NCBI GenBank assembly: GCA_000244995.1
Contig: CM001438.1
Span: 2,752,090-2,816,089, forward strand
Direction of reading: 5' to 3'
Source of the DNA: Burkholderiales bacterium JOSHI_001
GTDB lineage: Bacteria > Pseudomonadota > Gammaproteobacteria > Burkholderiales > Burkholderiaceae_C
DNA length: 64,000 nt
The position numbers and the translations under genes are program-made. This document shows positions 55,688 through 64,000 of the stretch, piece by piece. Each line of letters begins with the position of its first letter. The first letter of the stretch is position 1. The notes beneath the pieces were generated by a model, which was given only the letters and a program-made list of their open reading frames with translations, made no database searches and had not been told where the DNA came from.

Positions 55688-57381
55688 CGGCAAGCCGCCT
55701 GGCCGGCCACGCGCTGGTGGAAGCCCTGGTCGCCCAGGGCGTGGACACCGCCTTTGGCGTGCCGGGTGAAAGCTTCCTGGCCGTGCTGGACGGTTTCCAC
55801 GAACACCGGGAGCGCATTCGTTTCATCGCCTGCCGCCAGGAAGGCGGCGCGGCCTTCATGGCCGAGGCCCAGGGCAAGCTCAGCGGCCGGCCGGGCGTGT
55901 GCTTCGTCACCCGCGGCCCGGGCGCCACCAACGCCAGCATCGGCCTGCACACGGCCTTCCAGGATTCCACCCCGATGCTGCTGTTCATCGGCCAGGTGGC
56001 CAGCGACCAGCGCGACCGCGAAGCCTTCCAGGAACTGGACTACCGGCAGATGCTGGGCCCCGGCACCCTGGGCCTGGCCAAATGGGTGGGCGAGATCCAG
56101 TCGGCCGACCGCATCGGCGAGTACGTGGCCCGCGCCTTCCACACCGCCTTGCAGGGCCGCCCCGGCCCGGTGGTGCTGGTGCTGCCCGAGGACATGCTCA
56201 CCACGCCCACGGCTGCGCCGGTGCTGCCGAAGGTGCAGGCCGCCCAGGCCTGGCCCGCCCCGGGCGCCTTGCGCGATCTGCGGGCCCTGCTGATGAAGGC
56301 GAAGCAGCCGCTTGTCATTGCCGGCGGCGGCGGCTGGGACGCCGAAGCCGCGCGCGCGTTGCAGCGCTTCGCTGAAAACTGGCAGCTGCCGGTGGGCTGC
56401 GGCTTCCGCTTCCAGGACAGCTTCGACAACCGCCACCCGCTGTATGCGGGCGACGTGGGCATCGGCATCAACCCGAAGCTGGCGGCACGCGTCAAGGCGG
56501 CGGACCTGGTCATCGCGCTGGGCGTGCGCCTGGGCGAGATGACCACCGGCGGCTACACGCTGCTGCAGGCGCCGCGGCCAACGCAGACCCTGGTGCACAT
56601 CCATGCCGGGCCGGAAGAACTGGGCCGGGTGTACGCCGCCGACCTGATGGTCCAAGCCAGCATGGCCTGCGCCGCCAAGGCCCTGGAAACCCTGGCCGCG
56701 CCGACCGATGTGCCATGGCGCGCCTGGGCTGTCCAGGCCAACGCCGACTACCAGGCCAACCGGGTGCCGCACGCCGTGGCGCCACTGGACATGGCCCAGG
56801 TGATGCTGACGCTGCAGCGCTTGGTGCCCGACAACACCGTCTGGACCAATGGCGCGGGCAATTACAGCGGCTGGCTGCACCGCTATGTGCAATACCCCGG
56901 GCTGCAGCACCACGGCCGCAGCCAGCTGGCCTGCACCAGCGGTGCCATGGGCTACGGCCTGCCAGCGGCGGTGGCGGCCAGCCTGCTGGCGCCAGAGCGC
57001 ACGGTGGTGAACATCGCCGGCGACGGCGACTTCCTGATGACCGGCCAGGAACTGGCCACCGCCATCGGCTATCGAGCCGGGCGCGGCGCAGGCAAGCTGT
57101 TGAGCGTGGTGGTGGACAACGGCACCTACGGCACCATCCGCATGCACCAGGAACGCGAGTACCCCAACCGCGTCAGCGGCAGCGACCTGTTCAACCCCGA
57201 CTTCGCCGCGCTGGCGCGCGCCTACGGCTGGTTCGCGGGTGACGCGGTGGCTCGCACTGAAGACTTCGAACCCGCGCTGCGCACCGCCTTGGCGGCCGAC
57301 CGGCCGGCCCTCATCCACCTGAAGCTGGACCCCAACATCAGCACCAGCCGCGTCACGCTGGAGCAGATTCGCCGCACTTGA
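55684..57381 (+). CDS. ThDP-dependent enzyme (acetolactate synthase large-subunit family)
   Basis: This 565-residue ThDP enzyme resembles catabolic acetolactate synthase, pyruvate oxidase and similar decarboxylases. It has the catalytic Glu region IACRQEGGAAFMAEA, CFVTRGPGATN, and the cofactor motif GDGDFLMTGQELATA followed by DNGTYGTIRMHQ. The biosynthetic regulatory subunit is absent, so branched-chain synthesis is unlikely. Its start overlaps metC by four bases (ATGA), an unusual partnership for a sulfur gene. Substrate undetermined. Confidence 0.87.
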   Translation: MTASRLAGHALVEALVAQGVDTAFGVPGESFLAVLDGFHEHRERIRFIACRQEGGAAFMAEAQGKLSGRPGVCFVTRGPGATNASIGLHTAFQDSTPMLLFIGQVASDQRDREAFQELDYRQMLGPGTLGLAKWVGEIQSADRIGEYVARAFHTALQGRPGPVVLVLPEDMLTTPTAAPVLPKVQAAQAWPAPGALRDLRALLMKAKQPLVIAGGGGWDAEAARALQRFAENWQLPVGCGFRFQDSFDNRHPLYAGDVGIGINPKLAARVKAADLVIALGVRLGEMTTGGYTLLQAPRPTQTLVHIHAGPEELGRVYAADLMVQASMACAAKALETLAAPTDVPWRAWAVQANADYQANRVPHAVAPLDMAQVMLTLQRLVPDNTVWTNGAGNYSGWLHRYVQYPGLQHHGRSQLACTSGAMGYGLPAAVAASLLAPERTVVNIAGDGDFLMTGQELATAIGYRAGRGAGKLLSVVVDNGTYGTIRMHQEREYPNRVSGSDLFNPDFAALARAYGWFAGDAVARTEDFEPALRTALAADRPALIHLKLDPNISTSRVTLEQIRRT

Positions 57382-57459
57382 CCAATGTCAGGTCCGGGCT
57401 GCGGCGGGCGGGTATCCTTGCGCCCCGTCAGGCCGGCTGCGGCCGTGCTACTTCATCCC

Positions 57460-58161
57460 GTGCCCCCATCCACACCGGTTCCCGACACCCGCATCGACCC
57501 CCGCGGCACCCTCATCGGCCAGCAGCTGGCCTGCCGGCGTGGCCGGCGGCTGCTGTTCACCGGGCTGGATTTCGCCCTGCTGCCGGGCAGCGTCACCTGG
57601 CTGCGCGGCGCCAACGGCACCGGCAAGACCAGCCTGATGCGGTTGCTGGCCGGGCTGACCACACCGGAATCGGGCCGAATTCTCTGGGGCGGGGAACCGA
57701 TCGGCGAGCGCAGCACTCAATGGCACCGCCACATGATCTACGTCAGTCACGCCAACGCCCTGAAGGAAGACCTCACCTTGGAGGAAAGCGTCAGTTTCCT
57801 GGCCCGGCTGCAAGGTCATGACGATGCCCCCGCGAAGGCCGGGCGGGCGCTGGACCGGCTGGGCCTGACCCACCGCCGCAGCGCCCTGGTGCGCACGCTG
57901 TCCCAGGGTCAGCGCCGGCGCGGGTCCTTGTCGCGCTTGGCGCTGGACGAAAGCCCGCGCGCCTGGATCCTGGACGAACCCTATGACGCGCTGGACACCG
58001 ATGGCATCGCCCGGCTGGACACGCTGATCACCGAACACGCCGCGCGCGGCGGCGTGGTGCTGCTCACCAGCCATCAGGCCGTCACGCTGCCGCAAGCCTG
58101 CACCTTCATGCTGCCCGATGCACCACCGGAACGCGGAACGCGACAAGGCCTGCCGCTATGA
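57460..58161 (+). CDS. ccmA: Heme exporter ATPase CcmA
   Basis: CcmA is the ATPase of the CcmABCD complex that releases holo-CcmE for cytochrome c maturation. The protein has Walker A GANGTGKTSLMRLLAG, the signature LSQGQRRRGSLSRLAL and Walker B AWILDEPYDALDTDG. The start is uncertain: the frame is open to 57385, and GTG 57460 (about 233 residues) fits the family size best. It begins an uninterrupted ccm operon; ccmB overlaps it by four bases. Confidence 0.93.
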   Translation: MPPSTPVPDTRIDPRGTLIGQQLACRRGRRLLFTGLDFALLPGSVTWLRGANGTGKTSLMRLLAGLTTPESGRILWGGEPIGERSTQWHRHMIYVSHANALKEDLTLEESVSFLARLQGHDDAPAKAGRALDRLGLTHRRSALVRTLSQGQRRRGSLSRLALDESPRAWILDEPYDALDTDGIARLDTLITEHAARGGVVLLTSHQAVTLPQACTFMLPDAPPERGTRQGLPL

Positions 58162-58826
58162 GTTCAGGCCTGAACGCCGTGGTCCGGCGCGACATCACGC
58201 TGGCCGCGCGCCGTCGCGTGGAAGCGCTGCTGCCGCTGGGCTTTTTCATCGTCGCAGCGGGATTGTTTCCCATCGGGGTCAGCCCAGAAGCGCAGGTGCT
58301 GCGCAACATCGCGCCCGGCGTGGTGTGGGTGTGCGCACTGCTGGCGGCCATGTTGAGCGTGACCCAGATGTTCGCCAGCGACCACGCCGATGGCTCGCTG
58401 GAGCAGATGCTGCTGGCGCGCGACCCGCTGGTCACCCTGGTGCTGGGCAAGGTTTTTGCGCAATGGCTGCAGACCGGCGTGCCGCTGGTGCTGACCGCGC
58501 CCCTCATCGGCCTGTTGTTCAGCATGCCTTCAGACAGCATAGGCATGCTCACCCTCACGCTGCTTCTGGGCACGCCCATCCTCAGCCTGCTGGGCGCGGT
58601 GGGCGCCGCGCTCACGCTGGGGCTGCGCAGCGGGGCCGCGCTGGTTTTTCTGCTGGTGCTGCCGCTCACCATCCCGACGCTGATCTTCGGCACCGGTGCG
58701 GTGGGGGCGGTGGAGGGCGGCCAGTCGGCACAGGCCCACCTGTCGCTGCTGGGGGCCTTGTTGATCGTCACCGCGCTGGCCGCGCCCTTTGCCGCGGCCG
58801 CGGCGCTTCGCATTTCCATGGAGTAG
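58158..58826 (+). CDS. ccmB: Heme exporter membrane subunit CcmB
   Basis: CcmB is the membrane partner of CcmA. The 222-residue protein has about six hydrophobic helices and the family segments LEQMLLARDPLVTLVLGKV and PLTIPTLIFGTGAV. It overlaps ccmA by four bases, and ccmC follows with a 7-base gap. Confidence 0.94.
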   Translation: MSSGLNAVVRRDITLAARRRVEALLPLGFFIVAAGLFPIGVSPEAQVLRNIAPGVVWVCALLAAMLSVTQMFASDHADGSLEQMLLARDPLVTLVLGKVFAQWLQTGVPLVLTAPLIGLLFSMPSDSIGMLTLTLLLGTPILSLLGAVGAALTLGLRSGAALVFLLVLPLTIPTLIFGTGAVGAVEGGQSAQAHLSLLGALLIVTALAAPFAAAAALRISME

Positions 58827-58833
58827 GGCAGCC

Positions 58834-59574
58834 ATGAGCCCCAGCCTGCGTTGGTCCACCTTTGCCGCCCCGTCGCGCTTCTATGCGTTGGCCGGGCGCT
58901 TCATCCCCTTCTTCTGGGTCCTCACGCTGGGGTTCGCGGCGGCGTCCCTGTACATGGGCTTCTTCGTCGCACCCACCGACGCCACCCAGGGCGAAAGCTA
59001 CCGCATCATCTTCATCCACGTGCCGGCGGCCTGGATGAGCATGGTCATCTACCTGGTCATGGCCTTCTGGGCCGCCTGGGGCTGGATGCTCAATGCCCGC
59101 ATGGCCAGCATGTACGCCCGCGCGCTGGCGCCCACCGGCGCGCTGATGACCTTCATCGCCTTGTGGACCGGCGCCCTGTGGGGCAAACCCACCTGGGGCA
59201 CCTGGTGGGTGTGGGACGCGCGGCTGACGTCGGAATTCATCCTGCTGATGCTGTACGTGGGCTACATCGCGCTGACCGAAGCCATCGACGACCCCAAGCG
59301 TGCGGCCAACGCCGGCGCGCTGCTGGCGCTGGTGGGGGCGGTGAACATCCCCATCATCTACTTCTCGGTGAAGTGGTGGAACACCTTGCACCAGGGCGCC
59401 ACCATCAGCATGACCGCCGCGCCCAAGATGGCGCACACCATGCTGTGGGCCATGCTGCTGATGACGCTTGCATTCTGGGCTTACACCTTTGCCGTGGTCT
59501 TCACAAGGGCAAGGGCCGTGGTGCTGGAACAAGAGCGCGACAATGACTGGGTGGCGGCCTTGCCGCAGAGGTAA
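58834..59574 (+). CDS. ccmC: Heme handling protein CcmC
   Basis: CcmC loads heme onto CcmE at the periplasmic side. From ATG 58834 it has 246 residues and six membrane helices with the WWD motif (WGTWWVWDARLTSEFILLM) flanked by conserved histidines (IFIHVPAAWMS and LHQGATI). The longer frame from 58789 lies within ccmB. ccmD follows after three bases. Confidence 0.95.
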   Translation: MSPSLRWSTFAAPSRFYALAGRFIPFFWVLTLGFAAASLYMGFFVAPTDATQGESYRIIFIHVPAAWMSMVIYLVMAFWAAWGWMLNARMASMYARALAPTGALMTFIALWTGALWGKPTWGTWWVWDARLTSEFILLMLYVGYIALTEAIDDPKRAANAGALLALVGAVNIPIIYFSVKWWNTLHQGATISMTAAPKMAHTMLWAMLLMTLAFWAYTFAVVFTRARAVVLEQERDNDWVAALPQR

Positions 59575-59577
59575 CGC

Positions 59578-59730
59578 ATGAATTGGGGTTCTTTCGACAA
59601 TTTCCTGCACATGGGTGGCTACGGCCTGTACGTGTGGGGTTCTTATGGCGTCACGCTCGCGGTGATGCTGGCTGAAGCGCTGCTGGCGCGCGGCCGCCAC
59701 GCGCGGGCCTACACGGAGGCCAAGTCATGA
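59578..59730 (+). CDS. ccmD: CcmD, small heme-export subunit
   Basis: CcmD is a tiny membrane protein needed to release holo-CcmE from CcmABC. The gene encodes 50 residues starting [20 protein letters not shown], then one helix ([14 protein letters not shown]) and a basic tail. It starts 3 bases after ccmC and overlaps the ccmE ATG by four bases. Position and composition make the call secure despite its small size. Confidence 0.93.
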   Translation: MNWGSFDNFLHMGGYGLYVWGSYGVTLAVMLAEALLARGRHARAYTEAKS

Positions 59731-60191
59731 AGCCACGTCACAAGCGGGGTCTGATCATCGTCGGAGCGCTGGCCGCGCTGGGGGTGGCGGTGGGCCTGGT
59801 GCTCAACGCCTTCAACAGCAACCTGGTGTTCTTCTACACGCCGACCCAAATTGCCGAGAAGCAGGCCCCGGTGGGCAAGACCTTCCGCATCGGCGGCTTG
59901 GTGCAGCAAGGCAGCGTGAAGCGCGACGGCGTGACCGTGAACTTCACCGTCACCGACACCGCCAAGGTGGTGCCGGTGAAGTTCCAGGGCTCGCTGCCCG
60001 ACCTGTTCAAGGAAGGCAAGGGCGTGGTGGCGCAGGGCCAGTTGGGCGACGACGGCGTCTTCACCGCACGCGAAGTGCTGGCCAAGCACGATGAAAACTA
60101 CATGCCGCCCGAAGCCGCTGAAGCGCTGAAGCAGGCCGGCAAGATGCAGGGCCGCATGGCCGGCACCATGGGGCAGGGTGGCAAGCCGTGA
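59727..60191 (+). CDS. ccmE: Periplasmic heme chaperone CcmE
   Basis: CcmE covalently binds heme and passes it to CcmF. The 154-residue protein has an N-terminal anchor ([16 protein letters not shown]), an OB-fold domain and the heme-binding His121 in [14 protein letters not shown], with Tyr125. It overlaps ccmD by four bases and ccmF by four bases. Confidence 0.95.
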   Translation: MKPRHKRGLIIVGALAALGVAVGLVLNAFNSNLVFFYTPTQIAEKQAPVGKTFRIGGLVQQGSVKRDGVTVNFTVTDTAKVVPVKFQGSLPDLFKEGKGVVAQGQLGDDGVFTAREVLAKHDENYMPPEAAEALKQAGKMQGRMAGTMGQGGKP

Positions 60192-62167
60192 TCCCTGAAC
60201 TTGGACATCTGGCGCTGATCCTGGCACTGGCGGTGGCCTTGGTGCAAGGCGCGCTGCCACTGATGGGGGCGCAACGGGGCCGTGCCGACTGGATGGCCCT
60301 GGCCAGGCCGCTGGCCGGCGTGCAGGCGCTGTTGGTCCTGGGCGCCTTCGCGGCGCTTACCGCCAGTTTCGTGCGGCACGACTTCTCGGTGCTGTACGTG
60401 GCCAGCAATTCGAATTCGGCGCTGCCGCTGGCTTACCGCATTGCCGGCGTGTGGGGCGGGCACGAAGGCTCGCTGCTGCTGTGGGTGTTCATGCTGAACG
60501 TGTGGACGGTGGCGGTGGCCCTGTTTTCGCGCAGCCTGCCCATGCCCTTCGTGGCGCGCATCGTGGGCGTGATGGGCCTGGTGGCGGCGGGCTTTCACCT
60601 GTTCATGCTGCTCACGTCCAACCCCTTTGACCGCCTGCTGCCCGGCGCGCCCGATGGCCGCGACCTGAACCCGCTGCTGCAGGACCCCGGCATGGTGCTG
60701 CACCCGCCCATGCTCTACATGGGCTATGTGGGCTTCTCGGTGGCCTTTTCGTTTGCCATCGCCGCGCTGCTGGGCGGCAACCTGGATGCCACCTGGGCCC
60801 GCTGGACCCGGCCCTGGACCACCGCGGCCTGGATCTTCATGACCATCGGCATCGCACTCGGCAGCTGGTGGGCCTACTACGAACTGGGCTGGGGCGGCTG
60901 GTGGTTCTGGGACCCGGTGGAAAACGCGTCCTTCATGCCCTGGCTGGTGGGCACGGCGCTGATCCATTCGCTGGCGGTGACTGAAAAACGCGGCGGCTTC
61001 AAGGCCTGGACCGTGTTGCTGGCGATTTCGGCCTTTTCGCTGTCGCTGCTGGGCACCTTCCTGGTCCGCTCGGGCGTGCTGAGCTCGGTGCACGCCTTCG
61101 CCACCGACCCCAAGCGCGGCCTGTTCATCCTGGCCTTCCTGGTCATCGTCATCGGCGCGTCGCTGCTGCTGTATGCCTGGCGCGCGTCGCAGGTGGGCCT
61201 GGGCCAGCGCTTCGCGCTGGTGTCGCGCGAAAGCATGCTGCTGCTGAACAACATGCTGCTGGCCGTGGCCTGCGCCGCGGTGCTGCTGGGCACCCTGTAC
61301 CCGCTGTTCCTGGACGCGCTGAACCTGGGCAAGATCTCGGTCGGCCCGCCGTACTTCGACACCGTGTTCGCGCTGCTGATGGCGCCCCTGGTGCTGATGA
61401 TGGGCATCGGGCCGCTGGCGCGCTGGAAGAACGACGAGATCGGCCCGCTGCTGGGCCGCGTGAAGTGGACCGCCGTGTTCGCGGTGCTGGCCTCGGTGGC
61501 CACGGCCTTTGCCGAAGGGGGCTTTTCGGCCTGGGGCTTCGCCGGGCTGCTGATGGCCTGGTGGCTGACCGCGTCGGTGGCCACCGACCTGCTGGAGCGC
61601 CTGGGCCGCAACCCGGCGCAATGGCCGGGCCGCTTCGCGCTGCTGCCGCGTGCGCTGCTGGGCATGATGCTGGCGCACCTGGGCGTGGCGGTGTTCTGCT
61701 TCGGCGTCACCATCGTCAAGACCTACGAGCTGGAGCGTGACGTCAAGATGGGCCGCGGTGACACGACGGAACTCAACGGCTACGTCTTCAAGATGATCAA
61801 CGTGCGCGACGTCGAAGGCCCCAACTACGTGGCCGCGCAGGGCCTGCTGGAAGTCACCAAGAACGGCCGCCTGGTGGCCACCATGCGGCCTGAAAAGCGC
61901 GTCTACCGCGTGCAGCAGAACCCCATGACCGAAGCGGCCATCGACACCAACCCGCTGCGCGACCTGTACGTCAGCATGGGCGAGCCGGTGGACGGCGGCG
62001 CCTGGGTGGTGCGGGTGCAGCACAAGCCCCTGGTCACCTGGATCTGGGGCGGCTGCGTGCTGATGGCCCTGGGTGGCCTGCTGGCCGCCAGCGACCGGCG
62101 CTACCGTGTCAAGAAGACCGCCGACAGCCGCCTGCCGGCGGGCCTGGCCCCTGGAGTGAATGCATGA
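60188..62167 (+). CDS. ccmF: Cytochrome c heme lyase subunit CcmF
   Basis: CcmF joins heme from CcmE to apocytochrome c. The 659-residue integral membrane protein has many helices and the WWD motif [19 protein letters not shown], with conserved histidines nearby ([24 protein letters not shown]). It ends in a periplasmic region and overlaps ccmG by four bases. Confidence 0.96.
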   Translation: MIPELGHLALILALAVALVQGALPLMGAQRGRADWMALARPLAGVQALLVLGAFAALTASFVRHDFSVLYVASNSNSALPLAYRIAGVWGGHEGSLLLWVFMLNVWTVAVALFSRSLPMPFVARIVGVMGLVAAGFHLFMLLTSNPFDRLLPGAPDGRDLNPLLQDPGMVLHPPMLYMGYVGFSVAFSFAIAALLGGNLDATWARWTRPWTTAAWIFMTIGIALGSWWAYYELGWGGWWFWDPVENASFMPWLVGTALIHSLAVTEKRGGFKAWTVLLAISAFSLSLLGTFLVRSGVLSSVHAFATDPKRGLFILAFLVIVIGASLLLYAWRASQVGLGQRFALVSRESMLLLNNMLLAVACAAVLLGTLYPLFLDALNLGKISVGPPYFDTVFALLMAPLVLMMGIGPLARWKNDEIGPLLGRVKWTAVFAVLASVATAFAEGGFSAWGFAGLLMAWWLTASVATDLLERLGRNPAQWPGRFALLPRALLGMMLAHLGVAVFCFGVTIVKTYELERDVKMGRGDTTELNGYVFKMINVRDVEGPNYVAAQGLLEVTKNGRLVATMRPEKRVYRVQQNPMTEAAIDTNPLRDLYVSMGEPVDGGAWVVRVQHKPLVTWIWGGCVLMALGGLLAASDRRYRVKKTADSRLPAGLAPGVNA

Positions 62168-62688
62168 AGAAGTTCCTGATCCCGCTGGCACTGTTCCTGG
62201 TGCTGGCGGGCTTCCTGGCCGTGGGCCTGAACCTGAACCCGCGCGAGGTGCCGTCCCCGCTGGTGAACAAGCCGGCGCCGAATTTCGCCGCACCGCTGCT
62301 GTCCGCGCCCGACAAGCGCATCAGCCGCGACGACATGCTGGGCAAGGTGTGGATCCTGAACGTCTGGGCCAGCTGGTGCGTGGCCTGCCGCGAAGAACAC
62401 CCGGTGCTGGTGGAGTTTTCCAAGCGCAAGGTCGTGCCCATCTACGGCCTGAACTACAAGGACCGCCGCGAGGACGGCCTGAACTGGCTGGCCCAGCAGG
62501 GCGACCCCTACACCGACTCGGTGGTGGACGCCGATGGCCGCATCGGCATCGACTACGGTGTGTACGGCGTGCCCGAAACCTTCGTCATCGACAAGCAGGG
62601 TGTCATTCGCTTCAAGCAGATCGGGCCGGTCACGCCCGAGGTGCTGAAGGACAAGATCGAGCCGCTGCTGGCCAAGCTCAATGTCTGA
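62164..62688 (+). CDS. ccmG: Thioredoxin-like CcmG/DsbE
   Basis: CcmG is a membrane-anchored thiol reductant of apocytochrome c. The 174-residue protein has an N-terminal anchor (FLIPLALFLVLAGFLAVGL) and the active site WASWCVACREEHP (Cys72, Cys75), with the downstream cis-Pro region VPETFVIDKQG. It overlaps ccmH by eight bases. Confidence 0.95.
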   Translation: MKKFLIPLALFLVLAGFLAVGLNLNPREVPSPLVNKPAPNFAAPLLSAPDKRISRDDMLGKVWILNVWASWCVACREEHPVLVEFSKRKVVPIYGLNYKDRREDGLNWLAQQGDPYTDSVVDADGRIGIDYGVYGVPETFVIDKQGVIRFKQIGPVTPEVLKDKIEPLLAKLNV

Positions 62689-63151
62689 AATCCTTCGCCC
62701 CACGGTCCTGGCCGCGGCCCTGGTGCTGGCCTTGCACGCGCCCGGCTGGGCCGCCGACGCCGCGCCCGCGTCGACCAACCCGGCGCTGGAAGCCCAGGTC
62801 ATGGCCATCGCCACCGAACTGCGCTGCCTGGTGTGCCAGAACCAGACCATTGCCGATTCACACGCCGAACTGGCGGTGGACCTGCGGCGCGAAATCCGCG
62901 GCATGCTCGAAAAGGGCCAGAGCCAGCGCGAAATCCTGGACTTCATGACCCAGCGCTATGGCGACTTCGTGCTGTACCGCCCGCCGGTGAAGTCCACCAC
63001 CTTCCTGCTGTGGGGCGGCCCGGCCCTGCTGCTGCTGGGCGGGGTGGGGGCGCTGGTGATGGTGCTGCGCCGCCGACAGAAACTGGGTGCCGAGGCCTTC
63101 GACCCCGATACACCCGACACGCCCGACGAGCAGGAAGCCGTTTCCCGATGA
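62681..63151 (+). CDS. ccmH: CcmH (CcmL-type) apocytochrome thiol reductase
   Basis: CcmH works with CcmF and CcmG on the heme-binding cysteines of apocytochrome c. The 156-residue protein has a signal region, the motif ELRCLVCQNQTIADS (Cys49, Cys52), a helical RREIRGMLEKGQSQREIL segment and one C-terminal membrane helix (GGPALLLLGGVGALVMVL). The TPR part is a separate gene, ccmI, overlapping by four bases. Confidence 0.94.
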   Translation: MSEILRPTVLAAALVLALHAPGWAADAAPASTNPALEAQVMAIATELRCLVCQNQTIADSHAELAVDLRREIRGMLEKGQSQREILDFMTQRYGDFVLYRPPVKSTTFLLWGGPALLLLGGVGALVMVLRRRQKLGAEAFDPDTPDTPDEQEAVSR

Positions 63152-64000
63152 CATCCCGGATTGATGAACTGCGCGCGCAACTGCGTGCGCTGGACGCGGC
63201 CACGCCCGACGCCGACAGCGCCGCGAAACGCACGGCGCTGGAGCGCGAGCTGCTGGACCTGGTGGTGAAGGGCGGCGACGCGCCCGTGGCGGCCGCCGCA
63301 CCGGCCGTGCCCCTGGCCGCCGCGGCGGGCCTGCACGATGTACCGGGGCCGCAGCGCCCATCGGGTGCGCTGGTGGCCGGCATCGTGATGTTCGTGCTGG
63401 TGTTTGGTGCCGCGGGTTATGCCTGGCTGGGCAACCATGACGGCTGGAACACCGCGCCCGGCGTGGTGGCCAAGGCCGAGGGCGGGGCGCCCCCCGGCGC
63501 TTCGCACTCCATGGACCAGGGCCAGATCGCTGCCATGGCCGAACAACTGGCCGAACGCCTGAAGGCCAAGCCCGACGACGCCGAAGGCTGGCTGATGCTG
63601 GGCCGCAGCTACACCGTGCTGGGCCGTTTCCCGGAGGCCGCGCCGGCCTACAAGAAGGTGCTGGAACTGCGGCCCAAGGACGCGCAGGCGCATGCCGATT
63701 ACGCCGACGCCCTGGGCATGGTGAACGGCCGCAGGCTCGACGGCGAGCCCAGCGAACTGATCGCCAAGGCCCTGAACCTGGACCCCGACAACCTCAAGGC
63801 CCTGGCCCTGGCGGGCACCATCGCGTTCCAGAAGTCGGACTTCGCCACCGCGGTGAAGCACTGGGAACGCGCCATCGGCAAGGCCGAACCCAACAGCGAA
63901 CTGGGCCAGAACCTGAAGAACGGCGTGGCCGAAGCGCGCCAGCGCGGCGGCCTGCCCGGTGGCGCCGCCCTGCCGCCAGCCACCGCCCAGAGCGCCATGC
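63148..64000 (+). CDS. ccmI: CcmI-like TPR protein (5' part)
   Basis: CcmI presents apocytochrome c to the heme lyase. The frame is open to the window edge, with 284 codons visible. After a charged N-terminal helix (IDELRAQLRAL) there is one membrane segment (about residues 75-95, GALVAGIVMFVLVFGAAGYAW) and TPR-like repeats (GWLMLGRSYTVLGRFPEAAPAY, LDPDNLKALALAGTIAF). Family members usually begin with a membrane helix; here the first 70 residues are polar and Ala-rich, an uncommon layout. It overlaps ccmH by four bases (ATGA). Confidence 0.88.
   Translation, partial: MTSRIDELRAQLRALDAATPDADSAAKRTALERELLDLVVKGGDAPVAAAAPAVPLAAAAGLHDVPGPQRPSGALVAGIVMFVLVFGAAGYAWLGNHDGWNTAPGVVAKAEGGAPPGASHSMDQGQIAAMAEQLAERLKAKPDDAEGWLMLGRSYTVLGRFPEAAPAYKKVLELRPKDAQAHADYADALGMVNGRRLDGEPSELIAKALNLDPDNLKALALAGTIAFQKSDFATAVKHWERAIGKAEPNSELGQNLKNGVAEARQRGGLPGGAALPPATAQSAM

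Overview
The window is a contiguous stretch of chromosome from a GC-rich betaproteobacterium, most likely order Burkholderiales (Comamonadaceae/Sphaerotilaceae-like). This rests on protein character (AlaA, PhaR, ComFB-type protein, EXDD-type RelA, Ada-AlkA fusion), strong G/C at third codon positions and dense gene packing with 4-base start/stop overlaps. I see no insertion sequence, prophage, CRISPR array or rRNA. There is one tRNA gene, and no gene-free stretch exceeds 300 bases.

Layout. 1-2307: 3' end of an RND efflux pump. 2338-5435 (minus): moeA, moaA and an NlpC/P60 peptidase. 5652-10672 (plus): propionyl-CoA synthetase, a 3-hydroxyisobutyrate-dehydrogenase-like enzyme and an exported M3 peptidase. 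10709-13493 (minus): PhoH-like ATPase, a Bcp peroxiredoxin and an Mth938-like protein. 13567-20466 (plus): alaA-hom-thrC-mobB-moeA-moaD-moaE-crcB, joining threonine synthesis to molybdenum-cofactor synthesis. 20481-21014: an unrecognised minus-strand gene. 21062-26201: a tight five-gene catabolic operon (flavin reductase, NicX-like ring-opening dioxygenase, alpha/beta hydrolase, atypical acyl-CoA-dehydrogenase-fold protein, CoA ligase). 26276-28864: clpB. 28963-35889: NAD de novo genes nadB, nadC and nadA with a ComFB-family gene, flanked by two members of an unusual paralogous family. 36159-40315: an MFS transporter and a convergent alkylation-repair operon (Ada-AlkA, Ogt, EamA). 40417-43858: phosphomannomutase, Kdo transferase and a small conserved protein. 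43886-46860: EnvZ/OmpR and a SIMPL-domain protein. 46864-51822: 3-hydroxybutyrate dehydrogenase, hydrolase, RelA, tRNA-Val and PhaR. 51917-53056: third member of the paralogous family. 53107-57381: rimO, metC and a ThDP enzyme. 57460-64000: complete System I cytochrome c maturation operon ccmABCDEFGH plus the start of ccmI, cut by the window edge.

The most interesting items are the 21-26 kb operon and the three dispersed paralogs. The operon pairs a flavin reductase with an acyl-CoA-dehydrogenase-fold protein that appears to lack the catalytic glutamate, beside NicX-like and NicD-like proteins; it looks like an N-heteroaromatic degradation route that is not the textbook nicotinate pathway. 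The paralogs (about 29.0-30.3, 34.7-35.9 and 51.9-53.1 kb) share an unrecognised alpha/beta-like N-terminal region and a C-terminal Roadblock/LC7-like region. Polyhydroxybutyrate metabolism is suggested by PhaR and 3-hydroxybutyrate dehydrogenase. All assignments come from reading the sequence; no database search was run.
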